Positions 51,636 to 61,062 of a stretch of 64,000 nt of DNA are shown one piece after another. Source of the DNA: SHYQ01 sp041674525 (GTDB lineage Bacteria; Chloroflexota; Dehalococcoidia; UBA2979); the NCBI GenBank assembly GCA_041674525.1, contig JBAYVN010000001.1:1-64000 (forward strand), written 5' to 3'. Under the pieces are notes generated by a model, which saw nothing but the letters and a program-made list of their open reading frames with translations, was not told the DNA's origin and made no database searches. Position 1 is the first letter of the stretch; every line of letters starts with the position of its first letter. The translations under genes were made by a program, and so were the position numbers.

Positions 51636-53678
51636 TTGAACCGGCTCGCCCACGAGACCAGCCCGTACCTCCGCCAGCACGCGGACAACCCCGTCGACTG
51701 GTACCCCTGGGGCGAGGAGGCGCTCGCGAAGGCCCGGGCCGAGGAGAAGCCGATCCTGCTCTCGGTCGGGTACTCCACGTGCCACTGGTGCCACGTCATG
51801 GCGCACGAGTCCTTCGAGGACCAGGCGACCGCGGCACTGATGAACGACGCCTTCGTCTGCATCAAGGTCGACCGGGAGGAGCGCCCGGACATCGACGCGG
51901 TGTACATGACGTTCACCCAGGCGCTGACCGGCCAGGGCGGGTGGCCGATGACCGTGTTCCTGACGCCGGACCTGGAGCCGTTCTACGCGGGAACCTACTT
52001 CCCGCCGGTGGACCTGCAGGGACGCCCGGCGTTCCCGCGCCTGCTCGCGAACATCCGCCACGCGTGGGCGGAGGAGCGCTCGCGGGTGCTGGAGTCCGCG
52101 ACCACGATCACGCAGCGCATCCGCGAGGCGTCCGACAGCATGGCGGTGCGCGGGGGGACGATCGCGCCGGGCGTCCTCGGCGCCGCCGTGGATGGGCTGC
52201 GCGCCTCCTTCGACGCGCAGGCGGGCGGCTTCGGCGGCGCGCCGAAGTTCCCCACGGCCACGGCGTTCGAGTTCCTGCTCTGGCACCACGCGACCACGGG
52301 CGACGGCAAGCAGCCCGGTGGGCTGGAGATGGTGACGCACACGCTGCGCCACATGGCTGCCGGCGGCATCTACGACCACCTCGGCGGCGGCTTCGCGCGG
52401 TACTCCGTGGATGGTGAGTGGCTGGTGCCGCACTTCGAGAAGATGCTCTACGACAACGCCCAGCTCGCGCGCGTCTACCTGCACGCGTGGCAGATCACGG
52501 GCGAGCCGCTCTTCGAGCGCGTCGCCCGCGAGACCCTCGACTACCTGCTGCGCGAGATGCGCGACGAGGGTCCCTCGGGGGGCGGCCTGTTCGCCGCGCA
52601 GGACGCCGACAGCGAGGGCATCGAGGGCCAGTTCTTCGTCTGGACCGTCGAGGAGATCGACGCCGTGCTGGGATCCGAGGACGGTGAGCTCTTCCGCTCC
52701 GTCTTCGGAGTCACGCCCGCAGGCAACTTCGCCGACCCGCACCACCCGGAGCTCGCCGGGCGCAACGTCCTCAGCCGCCCGGTCGCCCCCGAGACCGACG
52801 CCCGGGTCGCGGCTCGGATCGACGCGCTGCGCGCCCGCATGTTCGAGGCGCGCGAGCGGCGAACGCACCCCGCTCGCGACGACAAGGTCATCGCGTCGTG
52901 GAACGGCCTCGCGCTTTCCGCCTTCGCCGAGGCCGCCCGCATCCTGGACGACGCGAGATACCTGGCGGCGGCGCGGGGGATCGCCACGTTCCTGCGCGAG
53001 CGGATGTGGGACGGCGCGCGCCTCCGGCACGTCTACGCAGGCGGGGCCACGAAGGTGGACGGTCAGCTGGATGACTACGCGGACGTGGGCCTCGGCGCGC
53101 TGGAGCTCTACCGGGCGACGGGCGACCTCACGCTGGTCGCGTGGGCGGCCGATCTGCTGGCGCGGGCGATCGAGCATTTCCACGACGACGAGCACGGCGG
53201 CTTCTTCGCGTCGCCCGACGACGGCGAGGAGCTGATCCTCCGCCAGAAGGCGTTCTTCGACGCGCCGGCGCCCAGCGGCAACGGGTCGATCGCCCTGCTC
53301 GCGGCCTGGCTCGGACGCTACCTCGGCCGCGCGGACTGGGAGTCGCTGGCGATCGAGGTCGTTGCGCTGGTCGCTGACCACCTGGAGCGCGCCCCGACCG
53401 GCTTCGGCGCCATCCTCCAGGTGCTGACGCTGGCGCTCTCGCCGCACCTGGAGGTGGCGATCGTCGGCGACCCGGCCGCCCGGGCGCCGTTCGAGCGGGA
53501 GGCCGCCCGGCACTTCCTGCCGACTGCCTTGCTGGCGCCCGCGGCGAACGGTGGTACTCTGCCCCTTCTGGAAGGCCGCGACGTCGCGGGCGGAGCGGCT
53601 GGCTACGTCTGCCATGACATGGTGTGCGACCTCCCCGCGCTTGATGTGGAGACGTTCCGTGGCCAACTCGCCGGCTAA
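51636..53678 (+). CDS. DUF255 thioredoxin-fold protein (YyaL/spermatogenesis-associated protein 20 family)
   Basis: A 680-residue protein. The N-terminal thioredoxin-like domain (about 1-160) begins NRLAHETSPYLRQHADNPVDWYPW and has the CxxC motif Cys49-His-Trp-Cys52 (STCHWCHVM). The C-terminal (alpha/alpha)6-barrel glycosidase-like half (about 230-670) has GGGFARYSVDGEWLVPHFEKMLYDNA and AAQDADSEGIEGQFFVW. Family members are widely conserved but not well characterised; roles as a thiol reductase or sugar isomerase-like enzyme have been suggested. The start is TTG 51636, fixed by the conserved N-terminus. The following MFS gene overlaps the end by 20 bp. Confidence 0.9.
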   Translation: MNRLAHETSPYLRQHADNPVDWYPWGEEALAKARAEEKPILLSVGYSTCHWCHVMAHESFEDQATAALMNDAFVCIKVDREERPDIDAVYMTFTQALTGQGGWPMTVFLTPDLEPFYAGTYFPPVDLQGRPAFPRLLANIRHAWAEERSRVLESATTITQRIREASDSMAVRGGTIAPGVLGAAVDGLRASFDAQAGGFGGAPKFPTATAFEFLLWHHATTGDGKQPGGLEMVTHTLRHMAAGGIYDHLGGGFARYSVDGEWLVPHFEKMLYDNAQLARVYLHAWQITGEPLFERVARETLDYLLREMRDEGPSGGGLFAAQDADSEGIEGQFFVWTVEEIDAVLGSEDGELFRSVFGVTPAGNFADPHHPELAGRNVLSRPVAPETDARVAARIDALRARMFEARERRTHPARDDKVIASWNGLALSAFAEAARILDDARYLAAARGIATFLRERMWDGARLRHVYAGGATKVDGQLDDYADVGLGALELYRATGDLTLVAWAADLLARAIEHFHDDEHGGFFASPDDGEELILRQKAFFDAPAPSGNGSIALLAAWLGRYLGRADWESLAIEVVALVADHLERAPTGFGAILQVLTLALSPHLEVAIVGDPAARAPFEREAARHFLPTALLAPAANGGTLPLLEGRDVAGGAAGYVCHDMVCDLPALDVETFRGQLAG

Positions 53679-54939
53679 CGCCCCGTCCACGGACGAGGGC
53701 ACCGAGGCCGACCTACAGGCGCACCGCATCCCCGCATGGGCCCCGTTCCGCTTCGCCGACTACCGCCTCTTCTGGTTCGGCTCCGTCGCCGCGACGTTCA
53801 CCAACCAGCTGGTCGTGCTGATCACCGGCGTCTGGCTGTTCCAGGCGACCGGCTCGCCGGCGCAGCTTGGCCTGCTCGGCGGCGTGCAGCTGGTCGTGCA
53901 GATCCCGGGGCTGCTCTGGGGCGGGACGCTGGCGGACGAGATGGACCGCAAGCGGCTGATGGCGCTGACGCAGGGCCTCACGGCCACCGTCCTGGGCGTG
54001 CTGGCGGTGCTGCAGGTGATGGGCGCACTGGTCCCGTGGCACATCTACGCCGCGACCGCGGTGATGAGCGCCACGGGCGTCATCGGCCAGCCCGCGCGCG
54101 CGGCGCTGACCGCGACTGTGGTCCCGCGCACCCACCTGATGCACGCCATCACCTCGAACCAGCTGACGCAGCAGATCGGCTCGATCATCGCCCCGCTGCT
54201 GTTCGGCCTCGTCGCCGTGCGTTGGGGGCTGACGCCCGCCTTCGTCGTGACCGCGCTGACGGCGATTCCCGCCGCCGTCATGCCGCTGATGATCCGCGCC
54301 GAGGGCCGCGCCCGGGGCGTCTCCACCACCGGCAGCGTGCCCAGGCGCGTGTGGGAGGGATTCCAGTTCGTCCGCGGGCACGGCATCCTTCCCGGGCTCT
54401 TCCTCCTCGACATCGGGATGACGGTCTTCACGTTCTACCGCCAGCTGATCCCGGCGCTGGCGAGCGGTCTCTTCCACGGCGGAGCGGGGGCCACGAGCCT
54501 GCTCACCTCCGCCAATGCCGCTGGCGCCGTGCTGGGCACGCTCGGCGTCTTCTTCGCGACGAGGTATCGCGCGAAGGGGATGATGGTCGTCTACATCACG
54601 CTGGCGTTCAGCATCTCGGTCTTCCTGTTCGGCACGGTGTCCTCGCTGTGGCTGGGCGCCCTGGTGATCGTGGGCATGGGCGCCTTCGACGCCGTGAGCA
54701 TGACCACGCGGCAGGCGATGATGCAGCTCACCACGGCGGACCAGATGCTGGGCCGGACACTGAGCCTGGGGACGCTGGTCGCGACCACGGCGAACAACAT
54801 CGGCACGCTCTGGGTGGGCTTCGTGGCGGCCGGGATCGGGGCGGCGAAGACGATGCAGCTCGGCGGCCTGCTCGCCCTCGGCTGCACGCTCGTCGTCTGG
54901 TGGGCGGTGAGAGCACTGCGCGAGTACCGCTACCCGTAG
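53659..54939 (+). CDS. MFS transporter
   Basis: A 426-residue protein with about 12 TM helices and a charged ~30-residue N-terminus. PFRFADYRLFWFGSVAATFTNQL begins TM1. GGTLADEMDRKRLMALTQ (the MFS loop 2-3 motif, GxxADxxxRkr) and a TTRQAMMQLTTADQMLGRTLS stretch resemble the enterobactin exporter EntS/Bcr-like 'MFS_3' group. The start is GTG 53659 with GGAG 7 nt upstream; an ATG at 53644 lacks a ribosome site. It overlaps the DUF255 gene by 20 bp, so they are probably cotranscribed. Substrate unknown. Confidence 0.87.
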   Translation: MANSPANAPSTDEGTEADLQAHRIPAWAPFRFADYRLFWFGSVAATFTNQLVVLITGVWLFQATGSPAQLGLLGGVQLVVQIPGLLWGGTLADEMDRKRLMALTQGLTATVLGVLAVLQVMGALVPWHIYAATAVMSATGVIGQPARAALTATVVPRTHLMHAITSNQLTQQIGSIIAPLLFGLVAVRWGLTPAFVVTALTAIPAAVMPLMIRAEGRARGVSTTGSVPRRVWEGFQFVRGHGILPGLFLLDIGMTVFTFYRQLIPALASGLFHGGAGATSLLTSANAAGAVLGTLGVFFATRYRAKGMMVVYITLAFSISVFLFGTVSSLWLGALVIVGMGAFDAVSMTTRQAMMQLTTADQMLGRTLSLGTLVATTANNIGTLWVGFVAAGIGAAKTMQLGGLLALGCTLVVWWAVRALREYRYP

Positions 54940-55062
54940 CCGCCCGGCGCCCAGGCGGGCGGGCCGAGCGGGCCGGGGGGCGGCCGCGTCGCGGGCCCTT
55001 CGGCCCTGCCGGGCAGGGACGCGCCGGGGTACAGTGCTCTCGCACACCTGAACGAGGTCCGG

Positions 55063-56334
55063 ATGCCCGACCTGCAGCGCCTGATCGATGGCTTCGATGC
55101 CGGCGAACTCGTGCGCCCGTTCTCCGGAAGCACCTCGCTCATCGACGTGGTGCGGGCGTCGGCGAAGGCGTGCGGGGTGCACGACATCCCGATGAACAAC
55201 TCCAGCCGCGCGATCGCGGATCACCTCAAGCGCGCCGAGCACCTGGTCTTCGTGCTCGCGGACGGGCTCGGGATCCAGTTCATCGACCAGCTGCCGCGCG
55301 GGTCGTGGCTGCGGCGGCACACGCGCCGCACCATCCAGGCCACGTTCCCGCCGACCACGCCGGTCGCGCTGACGACGATCGCCACCGGCGACTACCCGGC
55401 GTGCCACGGGATCACTGGGTGGTGGACGCACCTCCCCTCGCTCTGCGCGCCCGTGACCGTCTTCCACAACAGCCGCTCGACGGACGACGTTTCGCTCGAT
55501 GACCTTGGCGTCAACGTCCGCGAGCTCTTTCCGCGCGAGCCGCTGCTACCACGCATGCAGCGCGACGTGGCGCTGCTGATGCCGGCGAACGTGGTGGACA
55601 CGCCGTTCACGCGCTACATGGCCGGCGGCAAGCCCTGCATCGGATATACGCGCCCAGCCGACGCGTCGAGGAAGATCGCGGAGCGCATCGCGCAGGCCGC
55701 GGGGCCGACGTTCACGTACTGGTACACACCGTACCCGGACTCGCTCGCCCACGAGCACGGCACGCACGACGATCGGGTGATGGGGAGCGTGGAGGATCTG
55801 GACGCGGCCATCGGCCAACTGGTCTGCGCGCTCCGCGAGCACGAGATCGTCGCGCGCATCGTGATCACCGCGGATCACGGGCACCTCGACGTGGGTGGAG
55901 CCGGGCATCTCGAGGTCGCCGCGGACGACGCGCTCCTTGAGTTCCTCACGTGCCCGCCCTCGGGCGACATGCGCACGCTCTACTGGCACGTGCGCCCGGG
56001 GCGTCACCGCGAGTTTGCGCGCGCGTTCAAGGCGCGCTTCGGGGAGTGGTTCCTGCTGCTGTCAGCGACGGACGTCGAGCGGGTCGGGCTGTTCGGTCCA
56101 GATCTCCTGTCCGACACCATGCGCGCGCGGGTCGGCGACTTCGTGACGATCGCGCTGGGACGCGAGGTGCTGCGCTACGCCGGTGCGCCCGGCCACGAGC
56201 GCTACCTCGCCCAGCGCTCGCACCACTCCGGCCTGAGCGCGGCGGAGATGCACGTCCCCCTGATCCTGATCGGCACCGAGGGCCACGACCCCCCCGGGGA
56301 ACTCGACTTCACGGCGCGCCGCCGCCAGTCCTAG
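55063..56334 (+). CDS. alkaline phosphatase superfamily hydrolase (type I phosphodiesterase/nucleotide pyrophosphatase)
   Basis: A 423-residue two-metal hydrolase. VFVLADGLGIQFIDQL gives the first metal Asp (about residue 67). TFPPTTPVALTTIATGDYPACHGITGWW (about 95-122) carries the Thr nucleophile and the H of HG. WYTPYPDSLAHEHGTHDD (about 226-243) and RIVITADHGHLDVGG (about 266-280) supply the other Asp/His ligands. Relatives cleave phosphodiesters, nucleotides or phosphonates, and some transfer phosphoethanolamine. No signal peptide or membrane anchor is seen, so it seems cytoplasmic. ATG 55063 has GAGGT 4 nt upstream. Confidence 0.85.
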   Translation: MPDLQRLIDGFDAGELVRPFSGSTSLIDVVRASAKACGVHDIPMNNSSRAIADHLKRAEHLVFVLADGLGIQFIDQLPRGSWLRRHTRRTIQATFPPTTPVALTTIATGDYPACHGITGWWTHLPSLCAPVTVFHNSRSTDDVSLDDLGVNVRELFPREPLLPRMQRDVALLMPANVVDTPFTRYMAGGKPCIGYTRPADASRKIAERIAQAAGPTFTYWYTPYPDSLAHEHGTHDDRVMGSVEDLDAAIGQLVCALREHEIVARIVITADHGHLDVGGAGHLEVAADDALLEFLTCPPSGDMRTLYWHVRPGRHREFARAFKARFGEWFLLLSATDVERVGLFGPDLLSDTMRARVGDFVTIALGREVLRYAGAPGHERYLAQRSHHSGLSAAEMHVPLILIGTEGHDPPGELDFTARRRQS

Positions 56335-56371
56335 GCTGCTGCGACCGGTGCACCGGCAGCCATCGAACGCG

Positions 56372-56399
56372 GCAGGGCGGCCCTTTCGGGCCGCCCTGC
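56372..56399. terminator. bidirectional hairpin terminator
   Basis: A perfect 12 bp stem, GCAGGGCGGCCC (56372-56383) with GGGCCGCCCTGC (56388-56399), loop TTTC, sits between the convergent phosphodiesterase and glnA genes. There is no U-run, so it may serve both strands weakly. Confidence 0.7.
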
Positions 56400-56449
56400 T
56401 ATGAGTCACCGCGCCGAGGCGCCGCCGGACCGGAACCCGGGACCGGGAC

Positions 56450-57451
56450 CTACTTGCTGAACGTGGAGCAGATCGTGTCCGTGACCAGGCGGGTCACGGT
56501 GTACGGGTCCATGTTCGCGTTCGGGCGCCGGTCCTCGATGTAGCCCTTCTTGTCGACGGCCACCTGCCACGGGATCCGCACCGAGGCGCCCCGGTGTGAC
56601 ACGCCGTACGAGAACTTCGTGTACGGGGCGGTCTCGTGCGCACCGGTCAGGCGGCGCTCGATGCCATCACCGTAGTTCTTGATGTGCAGGTCGTGCTTCG
56701 GACCGAGCGCCTTGGCGGCGCGCTCGACGTAGTCGTACGACTCGCGCATCTCCTTGGTGGAGAAGTTCGTGTGGCAGCCGGCGCCGTTCCAGTCGCCGGA
56801 GACGGGCTTCGGGTTCAGCGTCGCGCTGACATCGAAGTCCTCGGCGATCCGGTAGAGCAGCCAGCGGGCCATCCAGAGCTGGTCGGAGCACTCCACCGGA
56901 CCGATCGGTCCGATCTGGAACTCCCACTGCCCGGGCATGACCTCCGCGTTGGTGCCCGCGATCTTCAGACCGGCCGCGATGCAGGCGTCCGAGTGCGCCT
57001 CGACGATCTCGCGACCGAAGATCTCGTCCGAGCCCACGCCGCAGTAGTAACCGAACTGCGGGGCCGGGAAGCCGTTGTCCGGCCAGCCCAGCGGCTTCAG
57101 CCCGTCGAAGAACGTGTACTCCTGCTCGATGCCGAACCACGGCTCGTGCTTCGCGTACTTCTTCGCCGTCGCCACCAGCGCGGCGCGCTTGTTGGACGGG
57201 TGCGGCTTCATGTTCGTCAGCAGCACCTCGCAGAGGACCAGCAGGTTGGCTCCGCCGCGGATCGGGTCGGGGCACGTGAAGACGGGGTTCAGGACGCAGT
57301 CGGACGCGCTGCCCTCCGCCTGGTTCGTGCTCGAGCCGTCGAAGCCCCAGATCGGCGGGGTCTGCCCGTCCTCGATGATCTTGGTCTTCGAGCGCAGCTT
57401 CTGCGTCGGGACGGCACCGTCGATCCAGATGTACTCAGCCTTGTATGGCAT
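56450..57451 (-). CDS. glnII: glutamine synthetase, eukaryotic type (GSII)
   Basis: A 333-residue enzyme making glutamine from glutamate, ammonia and ATP. It is the short decameric eukaryote-like GSII, not the ~450-residue bacterial GSI: the N-terminal EYIWIDGAVPTQKLRSKTK, PPIWGFDGSSTNQAEGSASDC (beta-grasp with the DGSST motif), WFGIEQEYTFFDG and NGAGCHTNFSTKEMR are GSII hallmarks. The C-terminal RRPNANMDPYTVTRLV closes it. There is no adenylylation-type Tyr loop, so regulation is by transcription or allostery. ATG 57451 was set from GGAAGG at 9-12 nt. Upstream lies a GlnR-like tandem site. Confidence 0.94.
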   Translation of the reverse strand: MPYKAEYIWIDGAVPTQKLRSKTKIIEDGQTPPIWGFDGSSTNQAEGSASDCVLNPVFTCPDPIRGGANLLVLCEVLLTNMKPHPSNKRAALVATAKKYAKHEPWFGIEQEYTFFDGLKPLGWPDNGFPAPQFGYYCGVGSDEIFGREIVEAHSDACIAAGLKIAGTNAEVMPGQWEFQIGPIGPVECSDQLWMARWLLYRIAEDFDVSATLNPKPVSGDWNGAGCHTNFSTKEMRESYDYVERAAKALGPKHDLHIKNYGDGIERRLTGAHETAPYTKFSYGVSHRGASVRIPWQVAVDKKGYIEDRRPNANMDPYTVTRLVTDTICSTFSK

Positions 57452-57523
57452 ATCCCGCCTTCCGTTGATCCCTGCTTGAAGCCACTGGCGGCCCCCGTAA
57501 TGCAGGGACCTTATGCTAGCCAC

Positions 57524-57539
57524 GTTTCAGGAGTATTTC
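57524..57539 (-). promoter_or_regulatory. candidate GlnR-type tandem box upstream of glnII
   Basis: On the minus strand GAAAT, six bases, GAAAC (57535-57539 and 57524-57528) give an 11 bp repeat. Actinobacterial GlnR recognises gTnAC-N6-GaAAC. It lies 72-88 bp upstream of the glutamine synthetase ATG, with CATAAG-like -10 at 57511-57516. Confidence 0.4.
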
Positions 57540-57665
57540 ACACGCCTCACGCGCGCGCTCGGGGCGCCCTGCGGCGTTGAGGCCGCCCGCTTGATGATGC
57601 GCCGCCCGCGGTTTGCGAGCACCCCCACCCGGCCCGAGACTGGAGAGGCGCCCCCGGAGCGACAC

Positions 57666-58409
57666 ATGCGGTTCCGTCTGCCGACACCGGTGCTGCTAGG
57701 CCTGATCGCCCTGGCGATCGCCATCCTGCTCGCCCTCGGCGTCTGGCAGGTGCGGCGGGGCGAGGAGCGCGCGAACCTCGTCGCGACCCGGAACGCGCAG
57801 CTCGCCGGCGAGCCGCTGAGTACCGCCGAGGCCCGCACCCGGGCTGTCCCCGACCCCGCCGCCCTCGACTACCGCCTGGTGGCGATCGAGGGCACGTGGG
57901 ACGGCGATCGCGTGATGATCCTCGCCAACCGCGCGCGGTACGGCCTGAAGGGCGAGAACGTGATCCAGCCGCTGGTGATCGCGCCGGGCGAGGCCGTGCT
58001 GGTCGACCGCGGGTGGTACCCCGTGGGCCAGCGCGCCGCCGTGCTCGCACGCCTCCGAGAGGGAGGCAATGCCGGCGCCCGCGGCGTCGCACGGTACATC
58101 GAGGGCCTCCGTTCCAATCGCACGCCCGCCGGGACGTGGACCGGCCTCTCCCCGGATTCCATGGCGGCGGGGCTGCCGTACCGGCTGCTCCCGTGGTACG
58201 TCATCGAGGGACCACTGCTCTCCGAGCGCGACCCGATGCCCGACAGCTATCCCGCGCAGGGCTTCCTGCCGTACAGCAGCGACACCCCGCACACGGAGTA
58301 CGCGATCACCTGGTTCGGCATCGCGGCCGCCCTCGCCGCCGTCTCCGTGATGCGCTTTGTGATCGAGCCGAGGCGGGCCCGCCGGCGCACCGCGGCGCTG
58401 AAGATCTGA
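57666..58409 (+). CDS. SURF1-family cytochrome oxidase assembly protein
   Basis: A 247-residue membrane protein with a TM helix at each end (about 7-25 and 217-235) and an extracytoplasmic central domain. LGVWQVRRGEERANLV at the TM1 exit is the SURF1 motif (LGxWQxxR). The late PLVIAPGEAVLVDRGWYP (about 99-116) and HTEYAITWFGIAAALA are also typical. SURF1 helps insert heme into aa3-type cytochrome oxidase. The ATG 57666 has GGAG 6 nt upstream. No cox genes are next to it in the window. Confidence 0.85.
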   Translation: MRFRLPTPVLLGLIALAIAILLALGVWQVRRGEERANLVATRNAQLAGEPLSTAEARTRAVPDPAALDYRLVAIEGTWDGDRVMILANRARYGLKGENVIQPLVIAPGEAVLVDRGWYPVGQRAAVLARLREGGNAGARGVARYIEGLRSNRTPAGTWTGLSPDSMAAGLPYRLLPWYVIEGPLLSERDPMPDSYPAQGFLPYSSDTPHTEYAITWFGIAAALAAVSVMRFVIEPRRARRRTAALKI

Positions 58410-58503
58410 CCGGCGGCGATCCGTCCGCTACGATCCGTGCTCGCCGCGCCCGGACACCCGGGATCGCCGAGCGCCGGACGCGAGCCAGCCGAGGGAGAGC
58501 ACG

Positions 58504-61062
58504 ATGAACGCCCCAGCCACGCCCCCGAAGGACGTCCTGACCCAGACCGAGGCCGAGGCGCGGGCCCTCCGCGTGGCGGATGTCGCGTACGACCTGCGCC
58601 TGGACCTCGTGCGGGGCGCCGCGACCTACCGCGGCGCCCTGACGGCCACCTTCCGGCACGCGGGCGCCGGCCCGCTCTTCCTGGACTTCACCGGCCACCG
58701 CATCGACCGTCTGGAGGTGAATGGCACGACCGTGCCCGCGCCGGACTGGACGGGGACACGCCTCACACTGGACGGCGCCCTGCTCGCCCCGGACACCACC
58801 GTCCACGTGGTCTACGAGAACGAATACGACCACACGGGCGACGGCTTCCACCAGTTCAAGGACCCCGAGGACGGCGAGGAGTACCTCTACACCAACTTCG
58901 AGCCCTACTCGGCGCACAAGCTCTTCCCGTGCTTCGACCAGCCGGACATCAAGGCGAGCTATCGCCTGACGGTCACCGCGCCCGCCGCGTGGGAGCTGAT
59001 CGCCAACGCGCGTGTCGAGTCTCGCGCGGCGGCCACGGACGGCGGCGAGCGCGCGACGACGACGTTCGAGCGGACGCAGCGCTTCTCCACGTACCTCTTC
59101 GCCCTCATCGCCGGGCCGTTCGTCGCCTTCCGCGGCGACCACGAGGGGATCGCCCTCGGCTTCTTCGCGCGGAAGTCGCTCGCCCCGCACGTGGACGAGG
59201 CCGAGCTCTTCGAGGTCACGAAGCAGGGGCTGACGTTCTACGCCGGGTTCTTCGACTACCCGTACGCCTTCGGCAAGTACGACCAGGTCTTCGTCCCGGA
59301 GTTCAACGCGGGGGCCATGGAGAACGTCGGCGCCGTCACCCACTCGGAGCGCATGGTCTTCCGCGACCCGCCCACGGACACGCAGCGCCTCGGCCGCGCT
59401 GAGGTGATCCTGCACGAGATGGCGCACATGTGGTTCGGCGACCTGGTGACCATGCGCTGGTGGAACGACCTCTGGCTGAACGAGTCCTTCGCCACGTACA
59501 TGGCCTACCTCGCGCTGGACCAGGCGACGCGCTTCCGCACCTCGTGGCAGGCGTTCAACGCCGGGATGAAGAACTGGGCCTACCGCCAGGACCAGCTGAT
59601 CACCACGCACCCGATTGCCGGGGAGGTCGCCGACACGGACGCCACGTTCCTGAACTTCGATGGCATCACGTACGGCAAGGGCGCCGCGGTCATCAAGCAA
59701 CTCGTCGCCGCCATGGGCATGGATGGCTTCCGCGCCGGGATGCGCGGCTACTTCGCAAGGCACGCCTTCGGAAACACCACGCTCTCGCAGTGGCTGGACG
59801 CCCTGGGCGAGGGCGTGGGCCGGGATCTGCACGGCTGGGCGCAGGCATGGCTGGAGACGCCCTCGCTCAACACGATCGCCGCGCAGGTGGACGCGGACGG
59901 CGATCGCGTCGCGGCGCTCACGCTGACGCAGACGGCCCCGCCCGCGTATCCCACCCTCCGCCCACACGTCATGGACATCGCGCTGGTGCGCGAAGAGGCC
60001 GGCGCGATCACGATCCGCGAGGTTCCCGCGCGCATCGAGGGAGCGACCGCCACGATCGATGCGGCACGGGGCGCGGCGCTGCCCGCGCTCGTCTTCCCGA
60101 ACCACCACGATCACGACTTCGCGAAGGTCGCGCTGGACGAGCGGTCGCTGGACTTCGTTCGCGAGCACCTGGATCGCATCGACGATCCGCTCCTGCGCCA
60201 GCTGATCTGGCAGGCGCTGTGGAACATGGTGCGCGACCAGCAGCTCAAGTCCACGGAGTACCTGGATCTCGCGGGCGCGAAGGTGACCACCGAGCAGGAT
60301 CACGAGCTGGTGGAGACGATCCTCGGCACGATGTCGGCGGCGATCGCGCGCTTCGTGCCGGAGCGTGAGAAGGCGGCCGCCGCGCACCGCTTCTTCGCGC
60401 TCGCGCTGGAGGCCCTGCGATCCGCCACGGACGGCGACATGCAGATCACGTGGGCGCGCACCGTCATCGGCAACGCGATCACGCCGGATGACATCCTCAC
60501 CACCGGCCAGCTCGCCGACGGCGGCATCGAGGTGCCCGGACTCACCATCGACCAGGACATGCGATGGAGCATCGCGCAGCGCTACGTCGCCTACGGACTG
60601 CCGGGCGCACAGGCGCGCGTGGGCGCAGAGCAGGCGCGCGACCCGTCCGACCGCGGCCAGCGCGCCGCCCTGCGCTGCGCCACCTCGAAGCCCGACGCCG
60701 CGACGAAGGCCGAGGCGTGGGCGCGCTTCCAGACCGGCATCGGCGGCTACGGCTCGCTGCACCAGACCAGCGCCGCCATGGGTGGCTTCCACTGGTGGGT
60801 GCAGCGCGATCTGCTGGCGCCGTACGTGGAGCGATACTTCGAGGCCCTCCCCGGCCTCTTCGAGCGCGAGGAGAACGAGTACGCCACCGCCTACTTCGGC
60901 GGCCTGTGGCCGGGCTACCTGGTGGAGCGCCCGACCCTGGACCGTGCGCGCGCGCTCCTAGCGACGCTCGGCGATACACTCCCGGTGCTCCAGCGCTCGC
61001 TTCGCGAGGCGATCGACGACCTCGAGCGGGCGATCCGGTGCCGGGAGTTCGCGGCGCGATGA
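58504..61062 (+). CDS. pepN: M1-family aminopeptidase (aminopeptidase N)
   Basis: An 852-residue cytoplasmic zinc metallopeptidase that removes N-terminal residues from peptides. The exopeptidase motif GAMEN is at residues 270-274, the zinc motif HEMAH at 304-308, and the third ligand Glu in LWLNESFATY (about 327). The C-terminal ERAP-like helical domain (about 550-850) is complete. There is no signal peptide. Length and architecture match actinobacterial-type PepN. The ATGA at 61059 couples it to a downstream MFS gene. Confidence 0.95.
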   Translation: MNAPATPPKDVLTQTEAEARALRVADVAYDLRLDLVRGAATYRGALTATFRHAGAGPLFLDFTGHRIDRLEVNGTTVPAPDWTGTRLTLDGALLAPDTTVHVVYENEYDHTGDGFHQFKDPEDGEEYLYTNFEPYSAHKLFPCFDQPDIKASYRLTVTAPAAWELIANARVESRAAATDGGERATTTFERTQRFSTYLFALIAGPFVAFRGDHEGIALGFFARKSLAPHVDEAELFEVTKQGLTFYAGFFDYPYAFGKYDQVFVPEFNAGAMENVGAVTHSERMVFRDPPTDTQRLGRAEVILHEMAHMWFGDLVTMRWWNDLWLNESFATYMAYLALDQATRFRTSWQAFNAGMKNWAYRQDQLITTHPIAGEVADTDATFLNFDGITYGKGAAVIKQLVAAMGMDGFRAGMRGYFARHAFGNTTLSQWLDALGEGVGRDLHGWAQAWLETPSLNTIAAQVDADGDRVAALTLTQTAPPAYPTLRPHVMDIALVREEAGAITIREVPARIEGATATIDAARGAALPALVFPNHHDHDFAKVALDERSLDFVREHLDRIDDPLLRQLIWQALWNMVRDQQLKSTEYLDLAGAKVTTEQDHELVETILGTMSAAIARFVPEREKAAAAHRFFALALEALRSATDGDMQITWARTVIGNAITPDDILTTGQLADGGIEVPGLTIDQDMRWSIAQRYVAYGLPGAQARVGAEQARDPSDRGQRAALRCATSKPDAATKAEAWARFQTGIGGYGSLHQTSAAMGGFHWWVQRDLLAPYVERYFEALPGLFEREENEYATAYFGGLWPGYLVERPTLDRARALLATLGDTLPVLQRSLREAIDDLERAIRCREFAAR

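Noticed and set aside
54994..55018. Short GGGCC-CTTC-GGCCC hairpin after the second MFS gene as a terminator
   Set aside because: Only 5 bp, no U-run, and such stems are common in this GC-rich sequence; not supported strongly enough to list.
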